Positions 15,656-22,724 of a DNA stretch of 23,324 bases are shown here, one piece after another (the stretch's first letter is position 1; each line of letters starts with the position of its first letter). The position numbers and the translations under genes were made by a program. Origin of the DNA: SMTZ1-83 sp048884925 (GTDB lineage Archaea > Asgardarchaeota > Thorarchaeia > Thorarchaeales > Thorarchaeaceae); contig JBHLQK010000018.1 in the NCBI GenBank assembly GCA_048884925.1, forward strand, positions 1-23,324. Direction: 5' to 3'. The notes beneath the pieces were generated by a model. The model was given only the letters and a program-made list of their open reading frames with translations, made no database searches and was not told the DNA's origin.

Positions 15656-16438
15656 ATGAAATCAACACAGTACAGCGAGAAAACTCTTGACCACTTCAGG
15701 AATCCACGCAATGTGGGAGTTCTTGAGGGAGATGACGTCGCAAGTGGTCGTGTGGGAAATCCTACCTGTGGGGACCTCATGGAGGTCTTCATCAAGGTCG
15801 AGGATGAGAAAATAGTCGACGCCAAGTTTAGGACTTTCGGATGTGGTTCGGCGATTGCTACCAGCAGTATGACCACTGAGATGGTAAAGGGTATGACACT
15901 TGATGAAGCAATGAAATTGACTAGGGATGATGTTGCCACTGAGCTCGATGGTTTGCCTCCGATAAAAATGCACTGCTCAAACCTTGCTGCAGATGCACTT
16001 CACGAGGCCATTAAGGCATATCGTGCAAGAGAGAATCCGGATAAGGTAATTCCAAAGGAATCCGACTATGAGGAACCAACATGTGTAATTATTGGTCAGG
16101 ATGAATTCCTTGACAAAGGTGTCTACCTAGATGTAAACGACCTTGAGGATTTCTCGGACCAGAGGGTGCTGGTCTTGCATACCGGCGATGAATCAGTCGA
16201 AGCGGCCTTGGAACTCACTTCACAGACAGATCGTGTAGTTCTTTTGACTCCGGAAAAAGAAATCGTCACTAGTGAAACACTGAAGGATGAACTCACTCAG
16301 TCAAGTGTTAAGGTGCTCACTGAATCACGACTACTGGAGATACGCGGAGAGTTCGAGGTTGAGAAAGTTCTCGTCCACAATCTAGATGAGGATGAACAGT
16401 ACGAGCTATTCGTGGATGCTGTGATCATAATCGAGTAG
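15656..16438 (+). CDS. iscU: IscU scaffold fused to a degenerate thioredoxin-reductase-like domain
   Basis: Residues 1-125 form a complete iron-sulfur scaffold: C38 and D40 in PTCGD, C63 in FGCGSAIATSS and H106-C107 in MHCSNLAADAL. Normal IscU ends near 130. Here a further 130 residues follow. From about 143 they track the thioredoxin reductase pattern: a VIIGQ strand, a GVYLDVNDLEDF stretch where the redox CxxC segment should be, a RVLVLHTGDESVEAALEL strand-loop-helix where the NADPH-binding GGGxS loop should be, and RVVLLTPE, VKVLTESRLLEI and FVDAVIIIE strands. Both the CxxC and the glycine-rich loop are lost. I infer a structural or regulatory remnant, perhaps mediating contact with IscS. 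The gene starts at ATG 15656, 6 bases after iscS. The domain identity is by eye and less sure than the IscU part. Confidence 0.85.
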   Translation: MKSTQYSEKTLDHFRNPRNVGVLEGDDVASGRVGNPTCGDLMEVFIKVEDEKIVDAKFRTFGCGSAIATSSMTTEMVKGMTLDEAMKLTRDDVATELDGLPPIKMHCSNLAADALHEAIKAYRARENPDKVIPKESDYEEPTCVIIGQDEFLDKGVYLDVNDLEDFSDQRVLVLHTGDESVEAALELTSQTDRVVLLTPEKEIVTSETLKDELTQSSVKVLTESRLLEIRGEFEVEKVLVHNLDEDEQYELFVDAVIIIE

Positions 16439-16482
16439 TTGCATCCGGTAGATACAATTGGCCGGTCTGCTTCATAGTCCAT

Positions 16483-16941
16483 ATGCGGACAGTTAGAGAA
16501 GCCACTGATTTTGATAGGGAGCTTCTTGTGAGGCTCTTCATCACCGAGATAGAGGATAACATAGATCTCGCCGAGGATTTTGCTGCTGACTTGTTACGAT
16601 TTCACACCATTCTCTGTCTTGATGAAGGAAAGGTGATTGGCACTTTGAGCTGGGACATACGGGGCGGGCTTGATGATGGTGTTGTCGAGTTAATCGGACT
16701 AGGAGTCAATCCTGAATACAGAAGGCAAGGCATCGCAAAGGAACTTGTACAGACGCTGATTCATGATGCATCGGTGCATTACTCAAGTCATAATCACAAA
16801 CTTCGGGTCATCTACCTATTCATGGAGAAAGAGAATGAAGGAGGTAGAGCATTCTACAGGTCAATCGGGTTCAAAGAGGTGGCAGATGTGCCAAATCTTT
16901 ACCCACATGATGATGCAGCAATCTGGACTCTGCATCTGTGA
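16483..16941 (+). CDS. GNAT family N-acetyltransferase
   Basis: This 152-residue protein has the GNAT fold and should transfer acetyl from acetyl-CoA to an amine. The acetyl-CoA pyrophosphate loop is RRQGIA (residues 80-85), preceded by the VVELIGLGVNPEYR strand. The usual late AFYRSIGFKEV segment is present and contains the common catalytic Tyr. The substrate is unknown. It follows iscU by 44 bases without an obvious SD and is 12 bases upstream of the zinc-ribbon methylase, so it bridges the sulfur operon and the methylase in one rightward run. A functional tie to either is not shown. Confidence 0.85.
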   Translation: MRTVREATDFDRELLVRLFITEIEDNIDLAEDFAADLLRFHTILCLDEGKVIGTLSWDIRGGLDDGVVELIGLGVNPEYRRQGIAKELVQTLIHDASVHYSSHNHKLRVIYLFMEKENEGGRAFYRSIGFKEVADVPNLYPHDDAAIWTLHL

Positions 16942-16953
16942 GGGAAGCAGACC

Positions 16954-19032
16954 GTGTATTTGGAGAGAGGATTTCCTAGCGAAACCATTGACGAGATTGC
17001 GTGGAGTGAAAGCAACTCGAGGAAGCCAATATATCATATGCACAAATGGTTTGCGCGCAGAGTTGGATCTACCTTCAGAGCAATCATTCTTGGACTCTTT
17101 CTTGATGAAGACCCGATGAAGAGGTTCTATGAAGATGTGAAACTTGAGAATGCGAGTGGCGAATCTCCACTTATCCTAGACCCCTTCATGGGCGGCGGAA
17201 CCACGATTGTTGAAGGACATAGACTTGGATGTCGCACTATTGGTGTGGATATCAACCCTATGGCATGGTTCATCACAAAGAAAGAGCTTGAGTCAGTTGA
17301 CTTAGCTAGTTTTGAGTCTGAGTTTGCCAAGATTAGACTGTCCGTAGAGTCCAAAGTGCGTTCGTTTTACAAGACTACATGCAAAGAAGGACATAATGCA
17401 GATACAATGTACACGTTTTGGGTGAGGACTGTGAACTGTCAATCCTGCGACAATGAGGTTCCATTGTTCAAATCCTTCCTCATCTCCAGACAGAATGACA
17501 ATCGAAAGACCTTCTTCTGCCCGTCGTGTAATGAAATAGTAGCAGCAGACAATTCCCACTGCCACTGCGGTCTGGACCTCTCAAAACCATATGCCACAAA
17601 CAAGACGTACGATTGCCCAAGCTGTAATCACAATGGTGATTTGACAGAAGCGTGGCTAAAGAAAGGAAAGCCTCCTGCTGAGATACCATTTGCAATTGAA
17701 TTCTATTGTGAAACATGCGGTAGAGGGTACAAGACTCCTGACAAGTCTGACCTACAGCGAATATCTGACGCTGAGAGAGAGTATAAATTAATGGAAAAGA
17801 AGCTCAAAGGAACGCTGATTCCAAACGACGAGGTGCCTTGGAATAGAATGGCGACAATGAGGCCTCGCTGCGTTGTCTATAGAAGATTCAGTGATTTCTT
17901 CAATTCTCGGCAGTTGCTTGCACTCTCGATCATACTGGAACGGATTCTCGAAGTTCAGGACAGAGGGGTCAAAGAACTTCTACTCCTTACATTTTCAGAC
18001 TCTCTCAATGCCAACAATATGTTCTGCATCTATAATACTCAAGCATCGAAACTTGAACCTCTATTTGGTGGACATTACTTCTCTCCACCCACTAGTCCTG
18101 TAGAAAACAATGTGTGGGGTACAAAATTGGGGAGAGGCACCTTTAGGAAGTATGCGGCAAAAGGAAGAAGGGCTCTGAGCTACCAACGAGAGCCATTCGA
18201 GATTCGAATCTCTGAAATAAAAACTCCAAAGGGCGAACAGACCAGAAAAAGGGAGAGAGTCAAAATTGGTGGTAGAATAGGAGCTGACTTTGTTAGCGAG
18301 TTCAAAGAGCTAAAGCGCCCAACGAGTTCCTTGCTAAAGTGTCAGTCATCCGAGGACTTGACATTCATCCCTGACAAGGCTGTTGATGCAGTAATAACTG
18401 ATCCACCCTATTATGATAATATCATGTACTCTGAGCTTTCAGATTTCTTCTATGTGTGGCTGCGCCAGCAGCTATTGGACACTTACCCGACTGCTTTTGG
18501 CAAGAAATCCAGTAATAATGCCGATGAAATTCTAGTACATACCAAGACAGGTAAAGATGCAGATTTCTTTGTCAGGTCCATGACTAAAGTCTATAGCGAG
18601 CTCAACAGAGTGATGAAGGATGATGCCAAGCTAGTCTTTGTCTACCAACATAAACGACTGAAGGCATGGACTGCCATGTTGCGAATTCTTGTGAATTCAG
18701 GATTCAATGTGAATGCAGTCTATCCAACACATGGTGAAACACCTAGTGGCGTCAGAGCCCATGGTATGAATCACAACGCCCTTTTGGTGTGCGGAAAGAA
18801 GTCAGATTCAGTGGCCAGTGTCGAAATGTCGCCAAGGGATATTGCCATTGAAGCAATAGAGTCAATCCATAGAATATACGGTGACAAGAAAAAAGGTCCA
18901 AGTTTCATGATTAAGCTCGGGAAAGCATTGCAGGCCTACACACAATATCCTGGTGTCAGAGATGGTGAGATCACCGATGATTGCATTGATGATTTTGAAT
19001 CTTTTGTGGAGGACCATATTTTGAAGCAATGA
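16954..19032 (+). CDS. Zinc-ribbon DNA methylase (COG1743/DUF1156-like)
   Basis: This is a 692-residue putative adenine-specific DNA methylase. The N-terminal block with HKWFARRVGS (30-39) is the signature of the DUF1156/COG1743 group. Motif I is DPFMGGGTT (76-84) and motif IV is DPPYYDN from D483. Between them lie at least five Cys pairs (C162/C165, C189/C192, C203/C205, C221/C224, C252/C255) that should form two or more zinc ribbons, probably for target recognition. The late NHNALLV segment completes the fold. The start is GTG at 16954, 12 bases after the GNAT stop. It ends 2 bases from the convergent beta-class methyltransferase. Relatives often occur in defence islands with DUF499 ATPases and helicases; none is visible here. 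Confidence 0.85.
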   Translation: MYLERGFPSETIDEIAWSESNSRKPIYHMHKWFARRVGSTFRAIILGLFLDEDPMKRFYEDVKLENASGESPLILDPFMGGGTTIVEGHRLGCRTIGVDINPMAWFITKKELESVDLASFESEFAKIRLSVESKVRSFYKTTCKEGHNADTMYTFWVRTVNCQSCDNEVPLFKSFLISRQNDNRKTFFCPSCNEIVAADNSHCHCGLDLSKPYATNKTYDCPSCNHNGDLTEAWLKKGKPPAEIPFAIEFYCETCGRGYKTPDKSDLQRISDAEREYKLMEKKLKGTLIPNDEVPWNRMATMRPRCVVYRRFSDFFNSRQLLALSIILERILEVQDRGVKELLLLTFSDSLNANNMFCIYNTQASKLEPLFGGHYFSPPTSPVENNVWGTKLGRGTFRKYAAKGRRALSYQREPFEIRISEIKTPKGEQTRKRERVKIGGRIGADFVSEFKELKRPTSSLLKCQSSEDLTFIPDKAVDAVITDPPYYDNIMYSELSDFFYVWLRQQLLDTYPTAFGKKSSNNADEILVHTKTGKDADFFVRSMTKVYSELNRVMKDDAKLVFVYQHKRLKAWTAMLRILVNSGFNVNAVYPTHGETPSGVRAHGMNHNALLVCGKKSDSVASVEMSPRDIAIEAIESIHRIYGDKKKGPSFMIKLGKALQAYTQYPGVRDGEITDDCIDDFESFVEDHILKQ

Positions 19033-19034
19033 AA

Positions 19035-20282
19035 TCATTTCAGTTGATAATACTTGAAGCCGAGTGCCTGAGCCTTCTCCGAACTCAGGTTCATTTCCTG
19101 AATGACTCTTCTTATTCTTTCAGCTCCAATCTCTGAAACCGTAGTGAACCCCGCTCCAATCGCACGAGAATTTTCCGGAACTCTCTCAGGTAACTGGACG
19201 ACAATGAAGCTTCTATTCCCTCCATCTTCTAGGTTCTTTTCCAGTAGTGCATGAGCTGTCGTACAGGAGCCAGCAAAGAAATCTAGCACAATGTCATTGC
19301 GATCTGGTTCAGTACTGATATGCAATATCCGCTTCATTAGTCTGATCGGCTTTGGAGTTTCAAAGACACCTACATCACCAAAAATCTGACGAATCGTCCT
19401 TCGGGCTTCCTGATTATCACCGACCTCACTTCGCCGCCATATTGTGCAAGGTGTCAGGCCCTGCTTGACTTCAGATAGGAATCGCTTGAGTCGTGGGACA
19501 TTATCCCCATCAAGACCGAACCAGATACGATTCTCAGCCACGAGGCCATTGTATGATTGGCGTGTCATGCCCCAACATCTCCCTCGTGGAGGATGAACCC
19601 GTCTTCCAGATGGTGTTGTTAATTCGTAATCATAATCCTTGTTGTAAGTTTTGACTGTCAAATCGCTTGAGGTCCAGGGACCTCTCGGGTCATTGTCAGG
19701 ATTTTTGTAGCGTGCATCAGTTTCCTCTGTTCTCGGTAGCAGCCGCGGTCTCCATAAGTCCTTATTCCGGGCAAAGATGAGTATATAGTCATGGTTATCT
19801 GAGAACCACCGAGCATCGTTTTGAGGTGAGAACTTCTTCTCCCAGATTATTGTTGCTACAAAATTATCCTCACCAAATACCTCGTTCATTAACATACGTA
19901 GATTATGAACCTCATTGTCATCAATTGAAACGAAGATGGCTCCATCCTCACGAAGAAGCTCTCTTGAAACAAGAAGCAGGGGAAACATCATAGAGAGCCA
20001 TTCAGCATGTGATTCAGTAAACTTATCATTGTAGACAAAACTGCCGCCTTTGTTATACGGTGGATCGATGTAGATCACACTTATTGCTCCATTATGGCTC
20101 TCACGCAAAACCTTGAGAGCTTCCAGATTATCACCCTCGATGAACATATTCTCAGTTGAGTCAAACGAGATGGATTGCTCTTCAAGAATCTTCAGTTTGT
20201 GCTTTGATCGCCTAGTAGCCGCATTTCTGGCATCCCTCTTTCCAGTCCATGTGAATCTGCAGCTGTTGATTTCTTCCTGCAC
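19035..20282 (-). CDS. Beta-class DNA adenine methyltransferase (type III Mod-like)
   Basis: This is a site-specific DNA methyltransferase with beta order: catalytic IDPPYNKGG near the N-terminus (Asp at residue 73) and AdoMet-binding LDFFAGSCTT near the C-terminus (334-342), with the target-recognition region between. The ENMFIEGDNLEALKVL lead-in and the SIDDNEVHNLRMLMNEVFG block are typical of Mod subunits of type III and related systems. At 416 residues it is shorter than many Mod proteins (over 600), and no Res helicase gene is adjacent. I place the start at GTG 20282 because GGAGGG on the minus strand (20294-20289) is six bases upstream. ATG 20300, six codons earlier, has no SD. It may be an orphan methyltransferase or a remnant of a restriction system. 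Confidence 0.85.
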   Translation of the reverse strand: MQEEINSCRFTWTGKRDARNAATRRSKHKLKILEEQSISFDSTENMFIEGDNLEALKVLRESHNGAISVIYIDPPYNKGGSFVYNDKFTESHAEWLSMMFPLLLVSRELLREDGAIFVSIDDNEVHNLRMLMNEVFGEDNFVATIIWEKKFSPQNDARWFSDNHDYILIFARNKDLWRPRLLPRTEETDARYKNPDNDPRGPWTSSDLTVKTYNKDYDYELTTPSGRRVHPPRGRCWGMTRQSYNGLVAENRIWFGLDGDNVPRLKRFLSEVKQGLTPCTIWRRSEVGDNQEARRTIRQIFGDVGVFETPKPIRLMKRILHISTEPDRNDIVLDFFAGSCTTAHALLEKNLEDGGNRSFIVVQLPERVPENSRAIGAGFTTVSEIGAERIRRVIQEMNLSSEKAQALGFKYYQLK

Positions 20283-20350
20283 TAGATTCCCTCCGAGCAT
20301 TTAGAGGAAGAGACACTATGGTTTCGTTTGCGTCCAGTATTTCAGTATTT

Positions 20351-21433
20351 TCAACGTTTCTTTAAATGCTCACGTATGATACTGATTGAATCTGAGGGAA
20401 TATCCCAAATGGCAGAATCCTCATTGTAAAATTCGAAGGGGTGAGAGGAACTTGTTCGACGCGGGTTGTGCAAGGTCTGAAAGAAATAGGAGAGTAAGGA
20501 GGGCCTCAGCAAGTCAAAGCCCTTCAGAAAGCAGGCGAAGTCTGAAGCTAATAATCCAAGGCGAATACAAAATCGAGTCCTTGATTCCATCATGATACAA
20601 AGTGGAAACGGGAGCTGATACAAACTCGACAATACTCTCTCGACAGGCTCCTCTATCTCAAGAAAGAAACAATGGGAGAATTGGCTGATTGACGGAATGA
20701 TAGTGGATTTGTAACCCTTGATAACTCCAGCCTTTTCCAAGCGTTGCACTCTCTTGCTAGCTCCGGTTTCGGACAAGGATAGTGCCTCAGCAAGATGACG
20801 TTGGGTTGACTCTCCGTTCCTACCTAAATGCCTCAGCACATCTATGTCTTTTGAATCGAAATTGACAACCTGAGGGTTCTCATCCATCCGGAATGTGAAT
20901 TTTAATTTCCCCTTCAGATTTCTCTTGATTGACTTATACCAAAGCTTCCAGTCCCAATTCCAGCACATGTCAGGCCTAAGATATTCATAATTCGCTCGTT
21001 TATACTCGTAGTCCACAATGTCGAAGATATGATAGTCCTCCACAAGTCCCTCTTCCTTTAATGCTATTATCAATAATGGGATGCTATCAGGGGAGTCAAG
21101 AGAATAAACAGCATGAGCCAAGAATCCATCATAGGAGCCATAGGATTCTGTCATCCAATAGAAGGGAGCCAATTCATCAAGAATGGCAGGGAGATGTGTT
21201 GCCCCAAGTCTGGTAGCCTTCATGCAGACTGATGCCTCTCCAAGACCAACCTTTCTCTCATGAGTCATTGCTCGTGGAGGATGCAAGATGCCTTTCTTCT
21301 TCAATCGAGAGAGACGATATCTGACTGTTCGAGATGGAATGCCCAATACTTCACTAAGCTGCTCCGCCGATGCTTTTGCGCCAAACTTGTCAAAGGCTCC
21401 AATGATGGCAAAATCCTTTTGGTCTAGGGCCAT
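20351..21433 (-). CDS. Tandem Lrp/AsnC-like winged-helix regulator
   Basis: This 360-residue transcription regulator is built of two winged-helix plus alpha-beta units. The first helix-turn-helix is at about 8-50 (SAEQLSEVLGIPSRTVRYRL). A ligand-binding-like alpha-beta region follows (65-145). A second helix-turn-helix lies at about 194-240 (TQRHLAEALSLSETGASKRV), then a second alpha-beta region. The doubled layout suggests it binds DNA as a monomer or dimer equivalent to an Lrp dimer or tetramer. Its start at 21433 faces the small winged-helix gene across 202 bases with inverted repeats, so it may control itself and that neighbour. The ligand cannot be predicted. Confidence 0.75.
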   Translation of the reverse strand: MALDQKDFAIIGAFDKFGAKASAEQLSEVLGIPSRTVRYRLSRLKKKGILHPPRAMTHERKVGLGEASVCMKATRLGATHLPAILDELAPFYWMTESYGSYDGFLAHAVYSLDSPDSIPLLIIALKEEGLVEDYHIFDIVDYEYKRANYEYLRPDMCWNWDWKLWYKSIKRNLKGKLKFTFRMDENPQVVNFDSKDIDVLRHLGRNGESTQRHLAEALSLSETGASKRVQRLEKAGVIKGYKSTIIPSISQFSHCFFLEIEEPVERVLSSLYQLPFPLCIMMESRTRFCIRLGLLASDFACFLKGFDLLRPSLLSYFFQTLHNPRRTSSSHPFEFYNEDSAIWDIPSDSISIIREHLKKR

Positions 21434-21503
21434 CTCATTTGTCAGAAAATCACATCCGACGGACCTGCAGATGATTCTTCATTTAACGATGTGTTTCTGG
21501 GCA

Positions 21504-21523
21504 CCAATAGATTACGCTATTGG
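21504..21523. promoter_or_regulatory. Perfect 7-base inverted repeat, likely operator
   Basis: CCAATAG and CTATTGG are separated by six bases. The dyad ends seven bases before the rightward TATA box, covering the position of a BRE/TFB contact. It also lies between that box and a leftward TTAAAT-type box near 21480, well placed to control both divergent regulators. Confidence 0.5.
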
Positions 21524-21529
21524 CAACGC

Positions 21530-21539
21530 TTATAAAAAA
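21530..21539 (+). promoter_or_regulatory. TATA box upstream of the small winged-helix gene
   Basis: TTATAAAAAA is the strongest TATA-like element in the window. It predicts a start near 21560 and a leader of about 75 bases to ATG 21636. It is bracketed by TGGCAA (21521-21526) and TTGCCA (21544-21549), an inverted pair, with a further TGGCAA at 21574-21579. Confidence 0.55.
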
Positions 21540-21635
21540 CGAATTGCCACTACTGAGGTCGAGCAAGTGTTTGTGGCAACACGATGACCTTAATATGGCC
21601 GGAAGTTGCTAAAGAACGCCTGACGGTGATGACAG

Positions 21636-21920
21636 ATGCGCCTGCCTTTCAACCTGACAAGAAGCTCTATTGTTATACTGGACACTTTGGCCTCAGACGG
21701 TCCAATGTATCCCCAAGAGATCGCGACTAGGGTTGGACTCGCTCCCAGAACCGTAACTCTGGCTTTGCGCAATCTCTTGAAACAGGATCTCTGCCATAAG
21801 GTTGCGAATTTCCAAGACATGCGTAAACCGCTTTATCATGCAGATGTTGCCAGAGTCCAGAAGCTTAGAAAAGAGATTGAGATCTGGAAATCCATTTCTA
21901 CTCTACACCTTCGAGTGTAG
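21636..21920 (+). CDS. Small winged-helix transcription regulator
   Basis: This 94-residue protein is almost entirely a MarR/ArsR-like winged helix. Helix 1 is the SSIVILDTLASDG segment, the helix-turn-helix is YPQEIATRVGLAPRTVTLALRNLLKQDL, and a wing with KPLYHADVARVQKLRKE leads to a dimerisation-type helix. ATG 21636 is preceded in frame by a stop at 21630, which fixes it as the earliest ATG. A GGTGATG just upstream is a weak SD. It is divergent from the tandem Lrp-like gene, and the two may share operators. No ligand or metal site is visible. Confidence 0.7.
   Translation: MRLPFNLTRSSIVILDTLASDGPMYPQEIATRVGLAPRTVTLALRNLLKQDLCHKVANFQDMRKPLYHADVARVQKLRKEIEIWKSISTLHLRV
21903..21920 (+). terminator. 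Hairpin at the end of the winged-helix gene
   Basis: CTACAC and GTGTAG pair perfectly around a six-base loop containing TTCG. The right arm ends in the TAG stop codon. No U tract follows, so it may protect the 3' end of the transcript rather than terminate it. Confidence 0.3.
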
Positions 21921-22192
21921 GCTCTCATACGATACATTCACACTCCTCAACGGGCCCGCTTGTTCCTGAAAAGGAAACCGAGAGGGCCCTACTTCTGTCA
22001 AATCCATTGTATAGAATAACTTATTGAAGGCTCCGAGCGAGTTGAATTAATGAACATTCACAAGGTCATAGCTGAGCTCCCGGAGGTGGAGTTTCACAGA
22101 AATGGAATCTGCTTTTCTACATGAAACTGAGAAAGAGGCTTCATTTTTAAAATTTAAAGAGTCAACCAATAGAATTCTAGGAGAGTCATGAT
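21921..22192. other. Non-coding stretch with a compound hairpin and AT-rich tract
   Basis: I find no convincing gene in these 272 bases. It holds a long hairpin at 21952-21989 (see separate entry), two short frames at 22050 and 22102 that I rejected, an isolated SD-like GGAGGTG at 22082, and an AT-rich run at 22142-22161. On the minus strand the AT-rich run is T-rich and lies 30-50 bases beyond the stop of the glutaredoxin-like gene, so it may be that gene's archaeal terminator. Confidence 0.4.
21952..21989. repeat. 38-base compound inverted repeat (structured RNA or DNA)
   Basis: The outer arms are both GGGCCC. The middle arms CTTG and CGAG pair with one G-U. The inner arms TTCCT and AGGAA close on a GAAA tetraloop. 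About 15 pairs form, with small bulges. The sequence is far more GC-rich than its surroundings. It sits in a non-coding gap, 32 bases after a stop codon. Confidence 0.4.
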
Positions 22193-22522
22193 TCATTCAT
22201 TGAAGCATGTCCTTAGAACCGCATGCATGAGAGCACCTCTTATTGCATCAATGTCTGGAATTCCTACAATTACTTCCCCACAGATTTGTATCGTTGGAAG
22301 TCCTATTGGACCAGCAGTTGCAGGATTGACTCTTTCGGCATCAACCAGGGCTATAGTTTCATATGGTAGACTGAAGTCAGAAACGACCTCCTTTAGGATC
22401 TCCCAGGCCACATCACAGAAGAAGCAACCATCTCCTGTGTAAAAGATGATGCAGCCAGTCTTTCCACATGGCGTCTTACAATCTGCGAAATCGTACAAGG
22501 GTTGATGAGTCCAGACAGTCAT
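22193..22522 (-). CDS. Glutaredoxin/thioredoxin-like protein with extra cysteines
   Basis: This 109-residue cytoplasmic protein has a thioredoxin fold. The strand IIFYTG is followed by the redox pair C33-x2-C36 (CFFC), and the cis-Pro is P76 in GLPTI, followed by ICGEVIVGIPD. It lacks the TGC-type glutathione signature, so the reductant is unknown. Before the fold three extra cysteines occur as C15-x3-C19-x4-C24, which could bind metal or act as a second redox site. ATG 22522 is 26 bases from a TATA box and has no SD, so the transcript is probably leaderless. It may supply reducing power for the sulfur proteins in the region, but nothing in the layout proves it. Confidence 0.8.
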   Translation of the reverse strand: MTVWTHQPLYDFADCKTPCGKTGCIIFYTGDGCFFCDVAWEILKEVVSDFSLPYETIALVDAERVNPATAGPIGLPTIQICGEVIVGIPDIDAIRGALMHAVLRTCFNE

Positions 22523-22547
22523 TGCAAGAAATTGAGTAGTTGTCGAG

Positions 22548-22553
22548 TATATA
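22548..22553 (-). promoter_or_regulatory. TATA box of the glutaredoxin-like gene
   Basis: CCTATATACTC on the minus strand, 26 bases upstream of the ATG at 22522, gives the spacing of a leaderless archaeal gene. Confidence 0.6.
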
Positions 22554-22634
22554 GGCGATTGTAGTAAAACTGCCCAGTATTAATCCTACGAATTTCGGCG
22601 TCTAGCTGAGTTCTATTTGAGTCTTCTAATGGCG

Positions 22635-22650
22635 GCTCGAGTTTTCGAGC
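22635..22650 (-). terminator. Short hairpin downstream of the PLP enzyme gene
   Basis: GCTCGA and TCGAGC pair around a four-base loop, 75 bases beyond the stop of the leftward PLP gene. Apart from this and the TATA box at 22548 I see nothing else in the 202-base gap. A role in transcript ending is only a guess. Confidence 0.25.
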
Positions 22651-22724
22651 TAACATCATGATGCAAAGATTTGAGGCGTCCCAGCATACTCTCGGTAACT
22701 TAACAAACGGTCAAAACAATCGTG

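Noticed and set aside
19035..20282. A complete type III restriction-modification system.
   Set aside because: No Res-like helicase/nuclease frame lies on either side; the neighbours are a convergent methylase and a winged-helix regulator.
21584..21730. A 48-codon frame starting at ATG 21584, 45 bases after the strong TATA box.
   Set aside because: It overlaps most of the first third of the winged-helix gene in another frame and has no SD. The winged-helix frame has clear fold features.
22050..22124. A short ORF of 24 codons that reads plausibly at its start and could be a gene remnant.
   Set aside because: It has no SD, stops quickly, and I could not match its continuation in another frame with confidence.
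22102..22194. A roughly 30-codon ORF behind an SD-like GGAGGTG.
   Set aside because: The SD is about 15 bases from the ATG, too far, and the product has low complexity with no recognisable pattern.
22613..22687. A basic 24-residue ORF on the minus strand between the PLP enzyme and the glutaredoxin-like gene.
   Set aside because: It is too short, has no SD, and contains the hairpin at 22635-22650. I prefer a non-coding reading.
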